This document shows, in pieces, positions 1 through 8,771 of a DNA stretch of 64,000 nucleotides. Both the position numbers and the translations under genes were made by a program. The stretch comes from Spirochaetia bacterium (lineage in GTDB: Bacteria; Spirochaetota; Leptospiria; Leptospirales; Leptonemataceae). Under the pieces are notes generated by a model. That model had not been told where the DNA came from, did no database searches, and saw only the letters and a program-made list of their open reading frames with translations. Positions within the stretch are counted from its first letter, which is position 1, and every line of letters starts with the position of its first letter. The stretch is taken from positions 34,709 to 98,708 of the forward strand of contig JAIOPQ010000011.1 in NCBI GenBank assembly GCA_021413825.1, read 5' to 3'.

Positions 1-195
1 AGTTTTCATTCAGCATTTCAACAGGATTCGGTAGTCAGGTCGACGGTCGATCAGATGCAGTCACGAGACCATGGCATCGTTCCCTTCCACGAATGCGTGA
101 GCAACCCGGCTATTTTAGAAATCCTGATGCAGGCGGAGTACTGGAATAGATCGTTCCGGCGACCCGCGTTTAGTACGGAATTAGAAATCGCTTAA
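1..195 (+). CDS. C-terminal end of an unidentified protein (partial, left edge)
   Basis: Frame 1 is open from the window edge to a TAA at 193-195, giving 64 codons that end in FSTELEIA. The residue mix looks protein-like, including runs such as HGIVPFHEC and ILEILMQAEYWNRSF. A second forward frame is also open for about 145 bases, so openness alone is weak evidence. If real, the gene overlaps the 3' end of the convergent glycosyltransferase by 26 bases. I do not recognise the family. Confidence 0.4.
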   Translation, partial: SFHSAFQQDSVVRSTVDQMQSRDHGIVPFHECVSNPAILEILMQAEYWNRSFRRPAFSTELEIA

Positions 196-1210
196 CGTTC
201 TCAAACACTCGCTCAGGTGAAATTGTATCCACGCATGAAAGATGCGAGCATGCCGGACAGTTCTCAATGCACTCTTCTACTTGAGGGAGAAGATGTTTAT
301 CCATTGAATCAGCAATCTTTTGAAAAAACGGAAGCACACCGGATTCTGCCATGCGACTTGCAGTTTCACCGTTACGTCTTAATTCTGGTCTGCCCTGATA
401 GCGATTGGATTGCATGTCATGCAAAGTAATTACGCGTTTTTCAAGCAGACCTGCAAGGACGCTTTCAGGTCCAGCCGGGGCTACAACAAGTGCGCTTTTA
501 CGCATCAAATCTGCTAAAGATCCAAACCCCTGGGCATCTACAAACTGAATCTCTGGCGCATTCTTTCTTAAGTATTGAATTTCTCCGGCGAACTCGCGGG
601 AGTTGTCATCGTTTCCAAGGTTCAGGCGGAATGCCCGCTGGAACTTTTTTATTGGAAGCGGCACGATTGTCTTAATTGCTATCTGCGAAAGTAAGCGTGA
701 AAGCCGCGCAGCATGACCAATAGGCCAGGAACCAGAAACATTATGCTCACCGAATAGACTGAGGTAAACTGCCTGTTCGCCCTGGATGGTTGTAGTTTTG
801 AATTTAATCCCAACAACTCCAGGCAATACGTCGAGACCGCCACGCTTTAGGGCTGCTGCATCTTTGGAACTGTGAACATCAAAGAACCTGAGGAATCTCC
901 CGAGTCTGCTTCCGCCAGCGAGGCGAATTGAACCCGAGAACAAAAGCTTCAGCTGTGTGCGTAAATCGGGTGCAGGAACATAGACTATGTCCGCTCCAAC
1001 TGTGCGAATTGATTTTGCAAGGTCTGCACCAACTGGAAGTACCTCATCGAATACGCCAGACTCTTCAGCAAGTTTGGCAGAGGATGGATGCACGAGAAGA
1101 ATAGTATACAGGCCCGGATGGCGCTCACGCATGAGGTGCGCCGTGTATACGCATTCAAGGAATGCAGCAAGCCCTGTTGCGTCAGAAGCTACGGCCAGAA
1201 ATCGTTTCAT
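170..1210 (-). CDS. Glycosyltransferase family 9 (heptosyltransferase-like)
   Basis: Probable glycosyltransferase of the GT9/ADP-heptose:LPS heptosyltransferase type, expected to add a sugar to lipopolysaccharide or another surface glycan at the cytoplasmic face of the inner membrane. The fold is suggested by an N-terminal Rossmann-like half (MKRFLAVASDATGL start, then ILLVHPSS and ADIVYVPAPD) and a C-terminal half with a donor-site-like segment, LVVAPAGPESVLAGL, close to the GT9 consensus D(T/S)GxxH/AxA. A cysteine cluster (C-x3-C-x2-C-x4-C) lies about 25 residues from the C-terminus. I chose the ATG at 1210 because homology-like sequence begins there; an in-frame ATG lies 17 codons upstream. 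Length is 346 residues, normal for the family. It lies downstream of doxX and rsmI on the same strand. Acceptor and donor cannot be read from the sequence. Confidence 0.7.
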   Translation of the reverse strand: MKRFLAVASDATGLAAFLECVYTAHLMRERHPGLYTILLVHPSSAKLAEESGVFDEVLPVGADLAKSIRTVGADIVYVPAPDLRTQLKLLFSGSIRLAGGSRLGRFLRFFDVHSSKDAAALKRGGLDVLPGVVGIKFKTTTIQGEQAVYLSLFGEHNVSGSWPIGHAARLSRLLSQIAIKTIVPLPIKKFQRAFRLNLGNDDNSREFAGEIQYLRKNAPEIQFVDAQGFGSLADLMRKSALVVAPAGPESVLAGLLEKRVITLHDMQSNRYQGRPELRRNGETASRMAESGVLPFFQKIADSMDKHLLPQVEECIENCPACSHLSCVDTISPERVFENVKRFLIPY

Positions 1211-1364
1211 GCCGTGCGATGAAGTTTCAACTGATTGTGCTATTTCCTGGGTGGTCTGCATTACGAATTATGAATGGGTTGTGTCCGGGCAGATTTCGCT
1301 GTCCACATTCTTTTTTCGGTAGGATTGGGGGATTTCAACGGATTTCTGCCAGGCGATTCGATTC

Positions 1365-2030
1365 TCAATTCCCGACTATTACAACAGGTGGGCCTTGCGG
1401 GATTTGCAACTTTTGCACGTTCTGCACATCAGAAGAAATGAAAACCTCACCGGGATCCGTTAAATTCACACAAACGAACACTTTCTTCGCGGGCTGGAAA
1501 TTACTGTGGATATCACCAAGCAATTTAGTGAGGCGATATGGCGTTTCGTAGAAGATAACCGGGCCTGAAATTTTATCCATTCTCTTGAAAAAAGGCCCTC
1601 GATCCTCCGTTTTTCGAGGTGGAAATCCGGCAAAATAAAAGGGTCCGTTAATTCCGGCCCGAACAACCGCTGTCATCAATGCGCTTGCACCTGGGAGCAC
1701 TTCGATTGTAACTCCTGCGGTTTCGCATAGACGCATAACGTCAAGTCCTGGATCACAGAAAACAGGCATTCCAGCATCAGAAAGGAGGACTGTAGAGCTC
1801 ACTCCTTTGATCTCAGGAATGAGCGCACCCAGTTCCTCCGTTCTCGTGTGCTCGTTTACGATTCGAATCTTTTCACGCGGAAATGGGATGCCCCATTGTT
1901 TGAAAAGTCTGGAAGCTGTGCCGGTATCTTCAACGCATACAAGATCCGCTTCGCGAATTGCGCGAAGGGCGCGTAACGTTACATCTTCGGGATTTCCAAT
2001 TGGCATCCCTACAAGCTTGATTACCGCCAT
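1365..2030 (-). CDS. rsmI: 16S rRNA 2'-O-ribose C1402 methyltransferase RsmI
   Basis: SAM-dependent methyltransferase of the tetrapyrrole methylase fold that modifies C1402 in the decoding centre of 16S rRNA. The family signatures are clear: MPIGNPEDVTLRALRAI at the N-terminus, LLSDAGMPVFCDPG in the middle, then LPGASALMTAV and YETPYRL. At 221 residues it stops at the end of the catalytic domain (PPVVIVGN) and lacks the C-terminal helical extension of the roughly 280-residue E. coli type. The ATG overlaps the TAA of the upstream doxX-like gene by one base, so the two are probably translated from one message. Confidence 0.93.
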   Translation of the reverse strand: MAVIKLVGMPIGNPEDVTLRALRAIREADLVCVEDTGTASRLFKQWGIPFPREKIRIVNEHTRTEELGALIPEIKGVSSTVLLSDAGMPVFCDPGLDVMRLCETAGVTIEVLPGASALMTAVVRAGINGPFYFAGFPPRKTEDRGPFFKRMDKISGPVIFYETPYRLTKLLGDIHSNFQPAKKVFVCVNLTDPGEVFISSDVQNVQKLQIPQGPPVVIVGN

Positions 2031-2461
2031 TAATCCCAGTCGCGAACGCGAATGCGGACCCTGCCTGGTCCCAGAAATGAAACTGCAAGACAGGCAACGC
2101 CGAGTAAAAACGGAAATTCAAAATAGGACTGCTGATCTGTTGAGTTCAGATTGAACATCAGGAAGAATTGTCCGGAATGCATGAGTAATGCAATCAACAG
2201 GTACATGATGCCAGCAAGAAATCCAGCCGTGCGTGCGCGAATTCCCGTAACCAATGCCAGACCACCCAGGACTTCGATAGAAATAACAGAAATTGCAACA
2301 ATCCAGTGAAGGGGCCTTGGAGACCAGGGAAGCGTTGCCATGAAGTCGGCGAAGCCAGCGATGTTCAGGAGTTTTGGAACGCCGTGAGCCAGGAGAATAG
2401 CCCCCGCAGCTACGCGAAGGATGGTAGCTGCGAAGGATTCATACTGATTTAAGAAACGCAT
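2030..2461 (-). CDS. DoxX family inner-membrane protein
   Basis: Small membrane protein of the DoxX family, 143 residues with four predicted membrane segments. Family features are the N-terminal LRVAAGAILLAHGVPKL segment followed by GFADFMATLP, and a second half with VLGGLALVTGIRARTAGFLAG. Members are linked to quinone or redox handling, but the substrate of this one is unknown. It is the first gene of a tight pair with rsmI (one-base overlap), and 30 bases separate it from the rhodanese gene upstream. A second, shorter DoxX relative is encoded at 30228-30608. Confidence 0.85.
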   Translation of the reverse strand: MRFLNQYESFAATILRVAAGAILLAHGVPKLLNIAGFADFMATLPWSPRPLHWIVAISVISIEVLGGLALVTGIRARTAGFLAGIMYLLIALLMHSGQFFLMFNLNSTDQQSYFEFPFLLGVACLAVSFLGPGRVRIRVRDWD

Positions 2462-2491
2462 AATACGAAATCGTACGTTTGCGCTCTTTGA

Positions 2492-3034
2492 TCAATAGCG
2501 TGGAAGGGATTGGTCGATTTCAACAGCCCAGCGGTCAATTCCGCCTTTAAGACTTTTTACATTCTTGAGTCCATGACCTTTGAAGTAAGAAGTAGCTTCC
2601 ATTGAACGAATGCCTGAATGGCAATAGAAAGCAATTTTCACATCTTTTGGCATCTTCTCCAGAATCTCATACGCCAATTCGCGTGTGATCAGTTGTGATC
2701 CTGGTAATGTTACAATTTCAGCTTCCATTTCATCGCGCACATCAATGAGCTTCCATGGAATTCCCTGATCCAGTTCCGCTTTGAGGACGGCTGGTTCTAT
2801 TTGCATTTCTTCGTCCACGCGGGCACTTTCATAGATGTAAGTGATTGCGCCTTCTACTTCAGTAGGACGGTTGTGCTTAATAAATACTTCACTCAACGTA
2901 TCAGTTGGGCTAAAGCCGCAGCTCTGGCACCCGCCAATGTGATATTTCTGGAAGAGAGCACGTTTGGCCCCAGGATATGCTTCCATGATATCCTGCATCT
3001 GCATGCTGTCTGTGATTTGTTTCTCAGCGATCAT
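2492..3034 (-). CDS. Rhodanese-like protein with N-terminal cysteine-pair (DUF1858-like) domain
   Basis: Predicted cytoplasmic sulfur-handling protein of 180 residues. Residues 1-70 resemble the small DUF1858-type domain (PGAKRALFQKYHIGGCQSCGF, with C36 and C39), which is often attached to iron-sulfur or sulfurtransferase proteins. Residues 75-178 form a rhodanese domain with the LIDVRDEMEAE start and the active-site loop CHSGIRS (C138), expected to carry a persulfide. I chose the ATG at 3034; the in-frame extension further upstream overlaps the divergent lipoprotein and does not look like this family. A perfect inverted repeat lies in the 67-base gap to the divergent gene. Confidence 0.85.
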   Translation of the reverse strand: MIAEKQITDSMQMQDIMEAYPGAKRALFQKYHIGGCQSCGFSPTDTLSEVFIKHNRPTEVEGAITYIYESARVDEEMQIEPAVLKAELDQGIPWKLIDVRDEMEAEIVTLPGSQLITRELAYEILEKMPKDVKIAFYCHSGIRSMEATSYFKGHGLKNVKSLKGGIDRWAVEIDQSLPRY

Positions 3035-3061
3035 TCGCTTGTCCTCGCCAAATTTAGATTT

Positions 3062-3079
3062 ACGGTACAGGGCTACCGT
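3062..3079. promoter_or_regulatory. Inverted repeat in a divergent promoter region
   Basis: ACGGTA, then six bases, then TACCGT: a perfect 6-6-6 inverted repeat inside the 67-base gap between the divergent rhodanese and lipoprotein genes. Its position would suit an operator serving either gene. No matching regulator is encoded nearby, and a palindrome of this size could occur by chance. Confidence 0.35.
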
Positions 3080-3101
3080 TTTACGTACATCGTCAAGTAT
3101 A

Positions 3102-3590
3102 ATGAAGAAAGCAGCCCTCGTCCTTATTTTATGCAGTAGCGGCTGTATTTCACAGCTATTTGATACTCCAAAGCCACGGGTTGTCCTGGCCTGGCAGGAG
3201 AAGGTGAGCCACTGCGCCGTATTCATTCGGGATATGGACCTGCCGGTATCTATTGAACCCTCAGGCCCTATGCCCTATTCTGCAAACGCAAGCACTGCTG
3301 TTTGGATTGGAAAAAACTTCCCACCGGATCAAGTGGGTGAAGTAGTAGATATTGGTCGGACCTACTATAAGGAATTGCGCTACGTTGCACTTTCTGATTA
3401 TGGAATTGAGGATCCGCCAAGACAGGTTCATTACGATATTATGCTGGGTGGTTCTACTGAGACTGCCGTGAAGCTCGGCTTAAAAGCATGGAGCGATCAG
3501 GATTTTAAAAAACTGAAGCAGATCAAGACACGCGAAGAGCTAGTTGCTCTTGTGCGCAGCAAGTACGGTGAAAAACGCCCAACCCCATGA
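3102..3590 (+). CDS. Putative lipoprotein of unknown function
   Basis: The protein starts MKKAALVLILCSSGC, a short signal peptide with a spirochaete-type lipobox and probable lipidated cysteine at residue 15. About 147 residues follow with no recognisable domain; the segment is mixed alpha/beta with a Lys-rich C-terminal helix. I chose the ATG at 3102 because the signal peptide begins there; the longer in-frame extension overlaps the divergent rhodanese gene and is not signal-like. Its stop overlaps the start of the EAL gene (ATGA at 3587-3590), so the two are probably translationally coupled. Export to the periplasm or outer membrane is inferred from the lipobox only. Confidence 0.7.
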   Translation: MKKAALVLILCSSGCISQLFDTPKPRVVLAWQEKVSHCAVFIRDMDLPVSIEPSGPMPYSANASTAVWIGKNFPPDQVGEVVDIGRTYYKELRYVALSDYGIEDPPRQVHYDIMLGGSTETAVKLGLKAWSDQDFKKLKQIKTREELVALVRSKYGEKRPTP

Positions 3591-4813
3591 ACCCATCCGC
3601 GAAGTTCGAATTACCGGACCTGAGTCGCGTTAAGCTCGTTCCTTATTTTCAACCAATTCTCAAACTGGACGACCAGCGTATCTGTGGATATGAATCCCTT
3701 GGACGAATGATGGATTCGGCAGGAAACATTTCTTCGCTTGGTCCTGTATTTCACAACCTTGACCAGAACAATCCAGAGCATCGCGAACTATCGCTGTACA
3801 TGGATTCGTTTTTACAAACGGAGGCTCTGCGTGAGATAGCTTCGAGAGAACAGCTCCAATTGTTCATGAACATTATGCCGCACACTCTTTCCCTTCCTGA
3901 AAAGGGCAAGCCTAGAGCTACGCGGATTCTGGAACGGATTGGGGAATCCGGAATTGATCCCGCTCGCATTGTACTTGAAATTACAGAGGATGAATTCAGC
4001 GGCGAACTGAGTCAACTGGTTACGATTGTGGATGAATTCAAGGCCGCCGGGGTTTTAATAGCGGTAGACGATGCCGGTGCCGGAAAAAGCGATTTGAATC
4101 GGATCGCGCTCATTCGCCCTGATATTATCAAAGTGGATTTGCAGTTGCTTCGTGAAAGTATTCGCGATGTTGGATTCCGCCAGATTCTGCAAATGGTTTC
4201 AGCCCTGGCACATAGACTTGGATCATCTCTTCTATTTGAAGGAATTGAACGCGAAGAAGAACTATTCATGGCCTTGCGCATGGGGGCCAGATACCTGCAG
4301 GGATTTCTCTTTAGCGAGGCGCGCAAAGATCCGCAGGACGCAGGGTCCTTCACGGATTTCTTAAAGAAAGTCATTCGCGAACACAGTGCGTTTGCTGTAG
4401 CGGAATTCGTCCAGGGGTTTCAAATCAAGGATGATCTTGTTCACGCCCTCAGAGATGCAGTTGTCGGATTAAATCTCAAAGAAACATCTATCAGCGATTC
4501 CCTCCAGGAAAACCTGGGCCGGTTCCCACATCATATGAGCAAGGTTGCAATTTTTGATGAAGATGGAAATCAAATCAGCGCCGAGTTTCGCATTGAAAAC
4601 GGAGGCTGGAAAAAAGATTCGTCTGGTATTTCGCACAATGCCAGTTGGCGGCCACATTTTGTCCAGGCCATGGCCCAACGAACGTATTCAAATCTAGACT
4701 GGCATATGACAGAGCCACGTTACGATGTGAAGAGTGAGTTTCCGCGCATTGTTGTTTGTCTTGTGTTAAATGCATCGAGAGTACTGGTCGCGGAAGTGGA
4801 TTGGCTAGGCTGA
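3587..4813 (+). CDS. EAL-domain c-di-GMP phosphodiesterase
   Basis: Cytoplasmic protein of 408 residues that probably hydrolyses cyclic di-GMP. The EAL domain spans about residues 15-255. The signature is ESL (E36) rather than EAL, but the expected metal and catalytic positions are present: N95, E131 in EITE, D161-D162 in DDAGAG, K182, E218 in EGIE and Q238 in QGF. It is therefore likely to be active. A C-terminal domain of about 150 residues (IFDEDGNQISAEFR region) resembles the PAS-like sensory tail of YkuI-type EAL proteins, but the ligand is unknown. No membrane segment is seen. It is coupled to the upstream lipoprotein by an ATGA overlap. Confidence 0.9.
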   Translation: MNPSAKFELPDLSRVKLVPYFQPILKLDDQRICGYESLGRMMDSAGNISSLGPVFHNLDQNNPEHRELSLYMDSFLQTEALREIASREQLQLFMNIMPHTLSLPEKGKPRATRILERIGESGIDPARIVLEITEDEFSGELSQLVTIVDEFKAAGVLIAVDDAGAGKSDLNRIALIRPDIIKVDLQLLRESIRDVGFRQILQMVSALAHRLGSSLLFEGIEREEELFMALRMGARYLQGFLFSEARKDPQDAGSFTDFLKKVIREHSAFAVAEFVQGFQIKDDLVHALRDAVVGLNLKETSISDSLQENLGRFPHHMSKVAIFDEDGNQISAEFRIENGGWKKDSSGISHNASWRPHFVQAMAQRTYSNLDWHMTEPRYDVKSEFPRIVVCLVLNASRVLVAEVDWLG

Positions 4814-4855
4814 TTGCGCTTTACAGGAGCGGCTTACGTAGAAGGATGAGTCCGC

Positions 4856-6688
4856 ATGGCTAAGATTCTTGGTATCTCTTGTTTCTATCACGATGCAGCT
4901 GCAGCCTTGCTCGTTGATGGAGAAATCGTTGCAGCAGGCCAGGAAGAGCGCTTCAGCCGCAAAAAACACGATGCAGGATTTCCGGAAAACGCAATTGCGT
5001 ACGTTCTAAGAGAAGGCGGCCTGACAGAAGCTGACGTAGACTACGTTGCCTTTTACGATAAACCATTTCTCAAAATGGAACGCCTGCTTGAATCTATCCT
5101 CGATGCATCGCCCCGCGGATATCAGGTCTGGCTTGCAGCACTCCCATCCTGGATGGATCATAAGCTCCTGGTTGAACACACAATCCGCAAACGTTTGCCC
5201 AATCTCAGAGAGGATAGCAAGTTTGTATTCCCAGAGCATCATGAATCGCATGCGGCTGCTGCATTCTATCCATCCCCATTTGAGGAAGCTGCATTCTTAA
5301 CCGTGGACGGTGTGGGTGAATGGACTACAACTTCCTGGGGCGTAGGACGGGGCGCTGAACTCAAAGTAAAACAGGAAATCAAATTCCCACATTCACTCGG
5401 AATGCTGTATTCTGCATTCACCTATTACACAGGTTTTAAAGTAAACTCTGGTGAATACAAGGTGATGGGTCTCGCTCCCTACGGAGAGCCTACATTCGTA
5501 AAGAAAATCTATGATCATCTAATCGACATCAAAGAAGACGGTTCATTCCGATTGAACATGGACTATTTCGATTATTCCGCCGGCCTAAGAATGACGAATG
5601 ATAAATTTCATAAACTATTCGGCGGACCTCCGCGCCAGGCGGAAAGCAAACTTACCCAGCGCGAGATGGACCTGGCCAGGTCCGTTCAAGTGGTGATAGA
5701 AGAATCCATGCTCAAGCTTGGAAAGAGCATTCATAAAACGACTGGACTGGACTATCTCTGCCTGTCTGGCGGGGTTTCCCTTAACTGCGTTGCAAACGGA
5801 ATTTTACTTCGCGAAGGTCCATTCAAAGATATCTGGATTCAACCAGCTGCAGGTGATGCTGGATCTGCCCTGGGGGCTACGCTCATCGCATGGCATAAAG
5901 TTCTGGGTCAGCCACGTGACATGAGCAAAGCAAAACATTTACAAAAAGGATCGTATCTTGGTCCGCGCTACAAAGCGGATGAAATTCAAACCTACCTGGA
6001 CTCCGTAAAAGCCCCGTATCAAAAGCTGCCGGATACCATGTCAGCCGCGCGACTTGCAGCCAAACACATTGCAGAAGAGAAAGTCGTGGGTTGGTTTGTT
6101 GGTCGAATGGAGTTTGGTCCCCGCGCTCTTGGAGCGCGTAGTATTGTTGGTGATCCACGCAGTGTAAATATGCAGTCTACCATGAACTTGAAAATCAAGT
6201 TCAGAGAATCGTTTAGACCATTTGCTCCAAGCGTTCTTCGCGAAGACGTGTCAGAGTATTTTGAACACAATGGCGATTCTGATTACATGCTGATTGTTGC
6301 GCCGGTTAAGAAACATCTGCGCCGTCAAATGACTCCGGATGAAGAAAAGCTATTCGGAATTGAAAAACTAAACGTTAAACGATCAGAGCTGCCGGCAATC
6401 ACGCATGTAGACTATTCTGCGCGGATTCAAACCGTATCCAAAGAAAATCATCCCGAGTATCATGAACTCATCTCTGAGTTTAAAAGACTCACTGGATGGG
6501 GCGTGATTATCAATACATCGTTTAATGTGCGTGGTGAGCCCATCGTACTTTCGCCGGAACAGGCGTACCTTTGCTTCATGCGCACTAACATGGACGTACT
6601 GGTACTTGAGAACTATGTTCTTGAAAAGAAAGATCAGCCAGCCCTCAAAGACGACACGGATTGGCAGAAAGAGTTTGAGCTGGATTAA
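4856..6688 (+). CDS. NodU/SxtI-family carbamoyltransferase
   Basis: Predicted O-carbamoyltransferase of 610 residues that would activate carbamoyl phosphate with ATP and transfer the carbamoyl group to a hydroxyl of an unknown acceptor. The N-terminal actin-like/kinase-fold domain has H12 (FYHDAAAALL), the EERFSRKKHD segment and the H128-H129/H132 cluster followed by TVDGVGE. The later LSGGVSLNCVANG motif is typical. The C-terminal YrdC-like carbamoyltransferase domain has VGRMEFGPRALGARSIVGDPR and ends with the INTSFNVRGEPIV segment. AAGGA lies about nine bases before the ATG. It is immediately followed by SxtJ-like and DUF5989-like genes, the same trio that accompanies sxtI in saxitoxin loci. 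The trio is also known from many organisms that make no toxin. Confidence 0.92.
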   Translation: MAKILGISCFYHDAAAALLVDGEIVAAGQEERFSRKKHDAGFPENAIAYVLREGGLTEADVDYVAFYDKPFLKMERLLESILDASPRGYQVWLAALPSWMDHKLLVEHTIRKRLPNLREDSKFVFPEHHESHAAAAFYPSPFEEAAFLTVDGVGEWTTTSWGVGRGAELKVKQEIKFPHSLGMLYSAFTYYTGFKVNSGEYKVMGLAPYGEPTFVKKIYDHLIDIKEDGSFRLNMDYFDYSAGLRMTNDKFHKLFGGPPRQAESKLTQREMDLARSVQVVIEESMLKLGKSIHKTTGLDYLCLSGGVSLNCVANGILLREGPFKDIWIQPAAGDAGSALGATLIAWHKVLGQPRDMSKAKHLQKGSYLGPRYKADEIQTYLDSVKAPYQKLPDTMSAARLAAKHIAEEKVVGWFVGRMEFGPRALGARSIVGDPRSVNMQSTMNLKIKFRESFRPFAPSVLREDVSEYFEHNGDSDYMLIVAPVKKHLRRQMTPDEEKLFGIEKLNVKRSELPAITHVDYSARIQTVSKENHPEYHELISEFKRLTGWGVIINTSFNVRGEPIVLSPEQAYLCFMRTNMDVLVLENYVLEKKDQPALKDDTDWQKEFELD

Positions 6689-7261
6689 ATGAAAAATACT
6701 CGTAAATTCTATCTAAAGTTATTCGCGCTCTTCCTTGTGCTTTCTATTGTTCAATGGAAGTTCGATATTGCCTGGCCCCTTGCTAAACCTTTGCATTGGG
6801 CTGCACTTGTGTCATTGATTATTGCAATCGTTTATCCCGTTGGCCGTCCGCTGCACTGGCTCTGGGAAAAGTACTGTGCAATTACAACGCAGGCAATGCG
6901 CTTTTTCATGGGAACTGGTCTGGTCCTTGGCGGAATTGCTCTGTATCGTTGGCATTTTCTCCCAGAAACTGCCTGGCTAAATTGGAGTATAGCGGGCGGC
7001 GTGAGCTTCCTGGTTGGACTCATTTCGCCGGTTGCAACTATCGTTTACAAAGGATGGATGGCCGTTGCGCATCTCATTCAAACCGTCGTTTCGCGCATTA
7101 TTCTTACAGCAATCTATGTAATTGCTGTGATTCCTGTTGGTCTCGTTGCAAAAATCACAGGGAAGCGTTTCCTTGAAAAAGACATTGACCCGCAAGCAAC
7201 TACATACTGGATAACAAAAGAAGAGACTGGCGATTTAAAACGCTATCACAGACATTTTTGA
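6689..7261 (+). CDS. SxtJ-like membrane protein
   Basis: Integral membrane protein of 190 residues with about five hydrophobic segments (residues 10-27, 35-50, 70-85, 98-115 and 125-155) and a polar C-terminus ending in DLKRYHRHF. The pattern and the position directly behind a NodU/SxtI carbamoyltransferase match the SxtJ family of unknown function. The ATG follows the carbamoyltransferase TAA with no gap, so translation is almost certainly coupled. A role in presenting a membrane-bound substrate to the carbamoyltransferase is plausible but is inference only. Confidence 0.8.
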   Translation: MKNTRKFYLKLFALFLVLSIVQWKFDIAWPLAKPLHWAALVSLIIAIVYPVGRPLHWLWEKYCAITTQAMRFFMGTGLVLGGIALYRWHFLPETAWLNWSIAGGVSFLVGLISPVATIVYKGWMAVAHLIQTVVSRIILTAIYVIAVIPVGLVAKITGKRFLEKDIDPQATTYWITKEETGDLKRYHRHF

Positions 7262-7273
7262 GGCCGGAATATA

Positions 7274-7426
7274 ATGGGTATTTTAAAAGAATTCTTCGAT
7301 TTTCTAAAAGAGCGTAAGAAGTTCTGGCTGGCCCCAATTTTGTTTTTCCTCATTCTCCTGGTTGGCCTTGGTGTATTTGCAGCAGCTGCGGGCGGACTTT
7401 CTCCCTTCATTTACGCCCTGTTCTAG
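7274..7426 (+). CDS. DUF5989/SxtK-like small membrane protein
   Basis: A 50-residue protein reading MGILKEFFDFLKERKKFWL, then a single strong membrane helix (about residues 19-39) and the C-terminal segment GLSPFIYALF. An amphipathic FLKERKKFW stretch before one helix, with a short tail ending in a PFIY-like motif, is the pattern of the DUF5989 family. That family occurs with SxtI/SxtJ-type pairs (sxtK in cyanobacteria). The gap to the SxtJ-like gene is 12 bases. It is easily missed because of its size. Function is unknown. Confidence 0.8.
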   Translation: MGILKEFFDFLKERKKFWLAPILFFLILLVGLGVFAAAAGGLSPFIYALF

Positions 7427-7463
7427 CATTTCAGCAATCGGGGCCACTTACCTGGCGTAAATT

Positions 7464-8645
7464 CTAGCTTAGCTCATTGAGCGCATCGGCAGCTGAGATC
7501 ACCTCTGCATCCGTGTTCGTATAATGGGGCGCTATGCGAACAAATCCGGCCCTGGGTGCAACAACGATTCCCTGTACTGCCATTTGTTTTCCAACTTCCT
7601 CGGCATTGAGCCTTCCGGCTGGCACCAGGGAAATAATTCCTGAACGATTCTCAGACGAAAATAGCAACGGTTTGTATTTTTCCTGATCAATGCGACTCAG
7701 GAACTTAGCTTGAAGCTCGCGTCCCCTTTCCTGAATTCGTTTGATCCCAAATGCATTTGCTGATTTGAAACTGGCTGCAAGCGCAGAAGTTCCGACAAAA
7801 TCATGCGTGCTATATTCAAATTTCCTGGCATCCGTATGCGGGTTCCAGGTATGATTTAAATAATCAGCCCCCTGCACCATCAAGTCCGCACCCGCAAATA
7901 TTATTTTGATTTTTTCGCGGAGCGCAGGCGACGTATACATGACGCCGGTACCAACAGGGCCCATCAGCCATTTCCATCCGGAGGCAGCAATGGCCGCAAT
8001 GTTCATTTGCTCTGGATAAATTTCAAGCGAACCCAGGCTTTGCGCACAATCAACGATCAAATCGATGTTCCTGGATTTGCAGAACTCACCCATTCGCTTC
8101 AAGTCAAAGGCAAAGCCGCTTGTGAACTGCACATGACTGAGTGCGATTATCTTAGTCTTTGAAGTTACCTTTGATTCAACATCTTCAAACCTAAAACCGC
8201 CTGGTCCTTCAATCAATCCACCGCATAGTTCTGCGTGCGTACGGTTCTGAATCAAAACGAGTTTAGCTCCCCGGCCCTCCTGCACCTTCCAGGGGTAATG
8301 ATTGGCCGGATATTCAAGGTCGTAACTTACAATCTCATCGCCTGGCTGCAGCGGATATCCCGCAGCAAGCAGACTCAAGCCCTCAGAAGTATTTTTTACA
8401 TAGCTGACGTTATCCGGCGTTGTGCCGAGTAGCATGGCCCCGCCCGCTTTGAAATCGTTTAACGGCTCAACCCAGTCCTGGAACATAAGCGATCCCTTCT
8501 GGGCCTGAAGATCAATCTGGGCTCGCGCAGCGTCCGCCGAGGCCGGAAGCATTTTACTTACCCCGCAATGATTTAGAAAGATTGGCATGTTCCTATTTTC
8601 CCGAGCCAGCATCGCTGTCATTCCAGGATTATGTTCCTTTTGCAT
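7464..8645 (-). CDS. Class V aminotransferase-fold PLP enzyme (cysteine desulfurase-like)
   Basis: Fold-type I PLP enzyme of about 390 residues. Evidence is the N-terminal IFLNHCGVSKMLP segment (equivalent to the LDNAATTP region), YVKNTSEGLSLLA for phosphate binding, DLIVDCAQSLGS with the cofactor-contacting Asp, and AASGWKWLMGPVGTG with the Schiff-base lysine. The reaction could be cysteine desulfuration, kynureninase- or isopenicillin-epimerase-type chemistry; sequence alone does not decide. The start is uncertain: ATGs at 8645, 8621 and 8588 are all possible, and no ideal ribosome-binding site marks one. The gene is convergent with the carbamoyltransferase group and divergent from the M23 peptidase gene. 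Confidence 0.85.
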   Translation of the reverse strand: MQKEHNPGMTAMLARENRNMPIFLNHCGVSKMLPASADAARAQIDLQAQKGSLMFQDWVEPLNDFKAGGAMLLGTTPDNVSYVKNTSEGLSLLAAGYPLQPGDEIVSYDLEYPANHYPWKVQEGRGAKLVLIQNRTHAELCGGLIEGPGGFRFEDVESKVTSKTKIIALSHVQFTSGFAFDLKRMGEFCKSRNIDLIVDCAQSLGSLEIYPEQMNIAAIAASGWKWLMGPVGTGVMYTSPALREKIKIIFAGADLMVQGADYLNHTWNPHTDARKFEYSTHDFVGTSALAASFKSANAFGIKRIQERGRELQAKFLSRIDQEKYKPLLFSSENRSGIISLVPAGRLNAEEVGKQMAVQGIVVAPRAGFVRIAPHYTNTDAEVISAADALNELS

Positions 8646-8771
8646 GATGATACTGTATTCGCGTATGAACGCTACGGAGGTTTGGGCAAAAAAGTGCTTG
8701 CCCGGGCGGCACATTGCCTGCTCTTAAGGTCCGGTCTTGCCGATAAACAAGCGTATTCACCGGTTTAGCAT

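Noticed and set aside
4856..7426. Saxitoxin-like toxin biosynthesis
   Set aside because: Only the carbamoyltransferase trio is present. No polyketide synthase-like sxtA, amidinotransferase or oxygenase genes occur nearby.
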